In this document: piece by piece, positions 60,833 to 64,000 of the stretch
Position numbering within the stretch: the first letter of the stretch is position 1
Layout: every line of letters begins with the position of its first letter
DNA from: Hoeflea phototrophica DFL-43
GTDB lineage: Bacteria; Pseudomonadota; Alphaproteobacteria; Rhizobiales; Rhizobiaceae
Assembly (NCBI RefSeq): GCF_000154705.2
Contig: NZ_CM002917.1
Location: 3,111,853 to 3,175,852 of the forward strand
Length of the DNA stretch: 64,000 nt
Direction: 5' to 3'
Program-made: the position numbers and the translations under genes
The notes under the pieces: model-generated
The model's database searches: none
Told to the model about the DNA's origin: nothing
Seen by the model: only the letters and a program-made list of their open reading frames with translations

Positions 60833-62037
60833 TGGCCGATGCATTTATCTGCGATTTCATTCGCACCCCGATTGGCCGTTTTGGCGGAGCGCTGTCCACG
60901 GTCCGCGCCGACGATCTGGGCGCAATCCCGCTGCGCGCATTGACCGAACGCAACGCTGGCGTCGACTGGGAAGCCGTCGACGAAGTGATCTACGGCTGCG
61001 CCAACCAGGCCGGAGAGGACAACCGCAATGTCGCCCGCATGTCGACGCTTCTGGCCGGGCTTCCGGTCACAGTCCCCGGCACCACCATGAACCGGCTTTG
61101 CGGTTCGGGCATGGACGCGGTTCTCGCGGCCTCGCGGATGATCCGTGCGGGAGAGGCTGACCTGGTGATCGCCGGCGGCGTGGAAAGCATGTCCCGCGCA
61201 CCCTTCGTCATGCCCAAGGCCGACACCGCATTCTCCCGCAACGCCGAGATCTACGACACCACCATTGGCTGGCGCTTCGTCAACAAGTTGCTCAAGACGC
61301 AATACGGTGTAGATTCCATGCCCGAAACCGGCGAGAACGTGGCCGAGGACTTTGCCGTCAGCCGCGCGGATCAGGATGCCTTTGCGCTCGCAAGCCAGAC
61401 CCGGGCGGGCATCGCGCAGGAATCCGGCCGGTTCGCCAGGGAAATCGTGGCCGTCGAAATCCCCCGCCGCAAGGGCGATCCCGTGGTCGTCGACACCGAT
61501 GAACACCCGCGGCCCGGCACAACGCCCGAGCAGCTTGCCAAGCTGCCAACCCCGTTCCGCCAGGGTGGCAGCGTGACCGCCGGCAACGCGTCAGGCGTCA
61601 ATGATGGCGCCGCAGCGCTGATCATTGCCAGCGAGAAAGCCGCCAAGGCCCACGGTCTGACCCCGATCGCCCGGATCATGGGCGGCGCGACCGCCGGTGT
61701 CGAACCACGCATCATGGGCATCGGACCGGCGCCCGCGACAAAGAAACTGTGCCAGCGCCTTGGTCTCCAGCCCTCCGATTTCGGCGTCATCGAGCTCAAT
61801 GAAGCCTTTGCCAGCCAGGGCATCGCGGTGTTGCGCGAACTCGGTCTCGACCCGTCCGCCGGGCACATCAATCCCAATGGCGGCGCCATCGCGCTTGGCC
61901 ATCCGCTCGGCATGTCCGGCGCGCGGATCACCGGCACAGCGGCGCTGGAACTTGGCATCCGCAACGAAAAGCTGGCGCTCGCCACCATGTGTGTCGGCGT
62001 CGGCCAGGGCATCGCCATCGCCCTTGAGCGGGTTTGA
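60832..62037 (+). CDS. pcaF: 3-oxoadipyl-CoA thiolase
   Basis: A 401-residue thiolase with catalytic Cys90 (NRLCGSGMD), His357 (GHPLG) and Cys387 (MCVGVGQG). It cleaves beta-ketoadipyl-CoA to succinyl-CoA and acetyl-CoA, the last step of the beta-ketoadipate pathway. The start overlaps the pcaJ stop (TGATG) and the pcaB start follows the stop by one base, so the whole set is one translationally coupled operon. Confidence 0.92.
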   Translation: MADAFICDFIRTPIGRFGGALSTVRADDLGAIPLRALTERNAGVDWEAVDEVIYGCANQAGEDNRNVARMSTLLAGLPVTVPGTTMNRLCGSGMDAVLAASRMIRAGEADLVIAGGVESMSRAPFVMPKADTAFSRNAEIYDTTIGWRFVNKLLKTQYGVDSMPETGENVAEDFAVSRADQDAFALASQTRAGIAQESGRFAREIVAVEIPRRKGDPVVVDTDEHPRPGTTPEQLAKLPTPFRQGGSVTAGNASGVNDGAAALIIASEKAAKAHGLTPIARIMGGATAGVEPRIMGIGPAPATKKLCQRLGLQPSDFGVIELNEAFASQGIAVLRELGLDPSAGHINPNGGAIALGHPLGMSGARITGTAALELGIRNEKLALATMCVGVGQGIAIALERV

Positions 62038-62038
62038 G

Positions 62039-63097
62039 ATGACAACGGACGGAGAGGGTTGGATCAAGTCGCTGACCGGTGATGCGGAGATCGCAGCTTT
62101 GTTTTGCGATCAGGCACAACTCGCCAGCTTCGCCCGTTTCGAAAGCGCCCTGCTGTTAGGCCTCGCAAAAGCCGGCCGCATCGACAAGCAGGATGCGGCC
62201 GCACTGATTGCCCAGATCAAGACCTTCGCGCCAGCCACCGGGCGGATCGCCGAAGCCGCGGTCAGCGACGGGGTTCCTGTGCCCGAATATGTCAGGCAAC
62301 TGCGCAACCATGTGTCAGGCCCGGGCGCTGAAAAGCTGCATTTCGGCGCCACCAGCCAGGATCTGGTCGACACCGCAACCATCGAGACACTGGCAAAGAC
62401 CATCTCCATCCTGTCCAAACGGCTTGATCAGCTGATCACTGCACTCGAAGCAATGACCGCACGCGACGGCAACAATGCGCTCAAGGCCATCACCCGGATG
62501 CAGGAGGCGCTGAACATCCGTGCATCATCCCGGCTCGCTGGCTGGAGGCTTCCACTCGAAGCTCTGCGTGACCGGCTGCCCGCAGTTCGCGAGCAAGTCA
62601 TGGTGCTGCAGTTCGGCGGCGCGGTGGGGGACCTCCAGACCCTGAGTGACGATGCAGACACGGTCGCAAAGGCCATCGCCAGCGATCTGGGGCTGCGCTG
62701 GCCCGGTCACAGCTGGCAAACCTCGCGCGCACCGCTGATCGCAGCCGCAAGCTGGATGACGGAACTCTCCGGCGCGCTCGGCAAGATCGGTCAGGATGCG
62801 GCGATCATGGCACTGCGCGGTAAAAGCGACCTTGAGCTCTCCGGCGGCGGCACGTCTTCGGCCATGCCACACAAGCAAAACCCGGTCGCAGCCGAGCGGC
62901 TGGTGGCATTTGCACGCTTCAACGCGTCACAAATGGGCGCCATGCACCAGGCCCAGCTTCACGAGATGGAGCGTTCGGGGGCAGCCATGACGCTCGAATG
63001 GATGATCCTGCCGCAGATCTGTGAAACGGCAGGCGCAGGCCTGACAGCCGCCATTGCTCTTATGCAATCCATCAACCGCATCGGCACACGTTCCTAG
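62039..63097 (+). CDS. pcaB: 3-carboxy-cis,cis-muconate cycloisomerase
   Basis: A 352-residue fumarase/argininosuccinase-superfamily enzyme with the signature SSAMPHKQNP at residues 273-282, and HFGATSQDLVDTA at residues 101-113. It converts beta-carboxymuconate to gamma-carboxymuconolactone in the protocatechuate branch. The ATG at 62039 comes two bases after the pcaF stop; the much longer open frame upstream overlaps pcaF and is rejected. At about 352 residues it is shorter than the 450-residue Pseudomonas form, as in rhizobia. No pcaC, pcaD, pcaG or pcaH follows in the window. Confidence 0.88.
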   Translation: MTTDGEGWIKSLTGDAEIAALFCDQAQLASFARFESALLLGLAKAGRIDKQDAAALIAQIKTFAPATGRIAEAAVSDGVPVPEYVRQLRNHVSGPGAEKLHFGATSQDLVDTATIETLAKTISILSKRLDQLITALEAMTARDGNNALKAITRMQEALNIRASSRLAGWRLPLEALRDRLPAVREQVMVLQFGGAVGDLQTLSDDADTVAKAIASDLGLRWPGHSWQTSRAPLIAAASWMTELSGALGKIGQDAAIMALRGKSDLELSGGGTSSAMPHKQNPVAAERLVAFARFNASQMGAMHQAQLHEMERSGAAMTLEWMILPQICETAGAGLTAAIALMQSINRIGTRS

Positions 63098-63318
63098 AAG
63101 CCCTATGTCCTTGCCGGCTCCCGCTTGCCCGCAAGATCGAAGGCCGCGCTCCCACCGGCACAATTCGCATTGTCCAGGCGCGGCAAGATGCGTTATCGCA
63201 TATCCCTGTCTTCGGCCCGCCACACTGATGCCCGTTTCGCACGATTTGTTCAGATTGCATTCACCATGAATCAGCGATGCTGGGTGCACAATCACAGTAT
63301 CAGACGCAGGGCTCAGCC

Positions 63319-64000
63319 ATGTTGACCAGTACCAGATTCCGTTTTGCAGCAGCCGCCTTGGCAATTGCCGTATCAGCTCCGCTTGCGGCCAATGCCGGAC
63401 CCTATGATCGCGGCGGAATGGTGCTTGTCACCACCGATGGACGATTGATGCGCGACATGCCCGAGTACGGCTCGGTGCGCGTTGTCATCGACACGCAAGG
63501 CCGGCGGCTGCTGATTGACCGCTCGAACACCGTCATTGGCTTCGAGATCCCCGCCTGGCAGTACCGTCAGCAAAGCGGCGGCCCGGAAATTGATCGTGAT
63601 CGCGGCTGGAGCCAGGATCGTGATTATGATGGAGGGCTCGGACGTGAGACCTTCCCTGCCGCTCCGCCTCCGCCCCGCGACCGTTTCGCGACCGCCGAAC
63701 CCCGCACAGATTTTGAGCCCCGCGCAAGCATCGAGCGGCGCGACCTCAATCCCTCAACCGGAACCGTGCCCGAGCGGGGCAATGCGCCACGCATCATTGA
63801 GGCTCCCGATCTCGAAACACGGCCCGACAATCAGGGCACTGCGGGCGAACCATCAAAGCCATTTGCCGCACCCAGACTTGGCAAGGCGGAAGTCGCCGCT
63901 TTGCAGGTCTATCTCGACCGCAACGGCTTTTCGCCGGGCGTCATCGATGGCCGCATGGGGTCCAATGTTCAAAAAGCACTTGCCGCATGGCGCGAGGCAA
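63319..64000 (+). CDS. L,D-transpeptidase with N-terminal peptidoglycan-binding domain (partial, C-terminus off window)
   Basis: The first 227 residues are visible. They comprise a signal peptide (about residues 1-25, ending PLAANA), a region with VLVTTDGRLMRDMPEYG and VVIDTQGRRLLIDRSN, a proline/arginine-rich low-complexity linker of about 100 residues, then the start of a peptidoglycan-binding domain (VAALQVYLDRNGFSPGVIDGRMG). This arrangement matches the Rhizobiales family of L,D-transpeptidases that crosslink peptidoglycan in the periplasm; the catalytic YkuD domain would lie beyond the window. It is preceded by about 220 bases with no gene and is unrelated to the pca operon. Confidence 0.7.
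   Translation, partial: MLTSTRFRFAAAALAIAVSAPLAANAGPYDRGGMVLVTTDGRLMRDMPEYGSVRVVIDTQGRRLLIDRSNTVIGFEIPAWQYRQQSGGPEIDRDRGWSQDRDYDGGLGRETFPAAPPPPRDRFATAEPRTDFEPRASIERRDLNPSTGTVPERGNAPRIIEAPDLETRPDNQGTAGEPSKPFAAPRLGKAEVAALQVYLDRNGFSPGVIDGRMGSNVQKALAAWREA

Noticed and set aside
61697..62038. Longer pcaB reading frame starting inside pcaF
   Set aside because: It overlaps the last 340 bases of pcaF in another frame; the ATG at 62039 matches the enzyme family start.
1..64000. tRNA, rRNA, CRISPR, prophage or insertion sequence
   Set aside because: No cloverleaf, ribosomal, spacer-repeat, integrase or transposase signal was recognised by eye.

Overview
The window is about 64 kb of GC-rich, densely packed chromosome or megaplasmid from an alphaproteobacterium. 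A rhizobial (Hyphomicrobiales), possibly marine, organism such as a Hoeflea relative is the best guess. This rests on a PcaQ-type LysR regulator, a Rhizobiales-style L,D-transpeptidase, a DUF1194 protein, several TRAP and polyamine-type ABC uptake systems and rhizobial-style catabolic operons. No rRNA, tRNA, CRISPR array, prophage or intact insertion sequence was seen. The species is an inference.

Positions 1-24.8 kb are a sugar-acid catabolic island. A minus-strand operon (idnD, lysE-type exporter, FAD-linked oxidase, FAH-family XylX-like dehydratase, kdgK, denD-like) diverges from a plus-strand operon (idnO-type SDR, beta-hydroxyacid dehydrogenase, phytanoyl-CoA-dioxygenase-like protein). 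Next come an RraA-like aldolase, azlCD with a small secreted protein, a XylD-like dehydratase with an SDR, and a DMT permease. A second minus-strand operon holds a beta-hydroxyacid dehydrogenase, a Gfo/Idh/MocA oxidoreductase, a UxaA-type dehydratase, a second PhyH protein, an enolase-superfamily dehydratase and a TRAP transporter (dctM-dctQ-dctP). A GntR/FCD regulator is divergent from dctP. An identical palindrome, TGGTATACCA, sits in the idnD/idnO divergon, in front of xylD, in front of dctP and in front of gntR, so these units probably form one local regulon. A likely flow is TRAP uptake, oxidation/reduction (IdnD, IdnO), dehydration (XylD, enolase or UxaA type) to a 2-keto-3-deoxy acid, then KdgK phosphorylation or XylX-type dehydration.

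Positions 25-33.2 kb carry a LysR regulator, an operon for a split transketolase with a beta-hydroxyacid dehydrogenase and an SDR, and a divergent operon with a homoserine-dehydrogenase-like/SAF oxidoreductase and a full-length transketolase. This suggests catabolism of a branched or short-chain sugar. Positions 33.3-39.1 kb hold a LysR gene divergent from a tightly coupled operon: DUF1185 protein, alpha/beta hydrolase, flavin reductase with a Nudix-like C-terminal extension, luciferase-like monooxygenase and aldehyde dehydrogenase. It looks like a two-component flavin monooxygenase pathway for an unknown substrate.

Positions 39.2-43.1 kb contain an Asp/Glu-racemase-like enzyme, an Lrp regulator, an M24 peptidase and a PLP-dependent diaminopropionate-ammonia-lyase-like enzyme. 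Positions 43.1-49.8 kb hold a complete polyamine-type ABC importer followed by creatinase, with all recalled creatinase active-site residues present. This suggests uptake and use of creatine or another guanidino compound.

Positions 50-58 kb contain a DUF1194 protein, an RND efflux pair, a DeoR-type regulator and a bicarbonate-transporter-like SbtA with a PII-like SbtB. Positions 58-63.1 kb are the lower beta-ketoadipate pathway (pcaQ divergent from pcaI-pcaJ-pcaF-pcaB), with a 43-codon leader reading frame ahead of pcaI. The window ends inside an L,D-transpeptidase gene.
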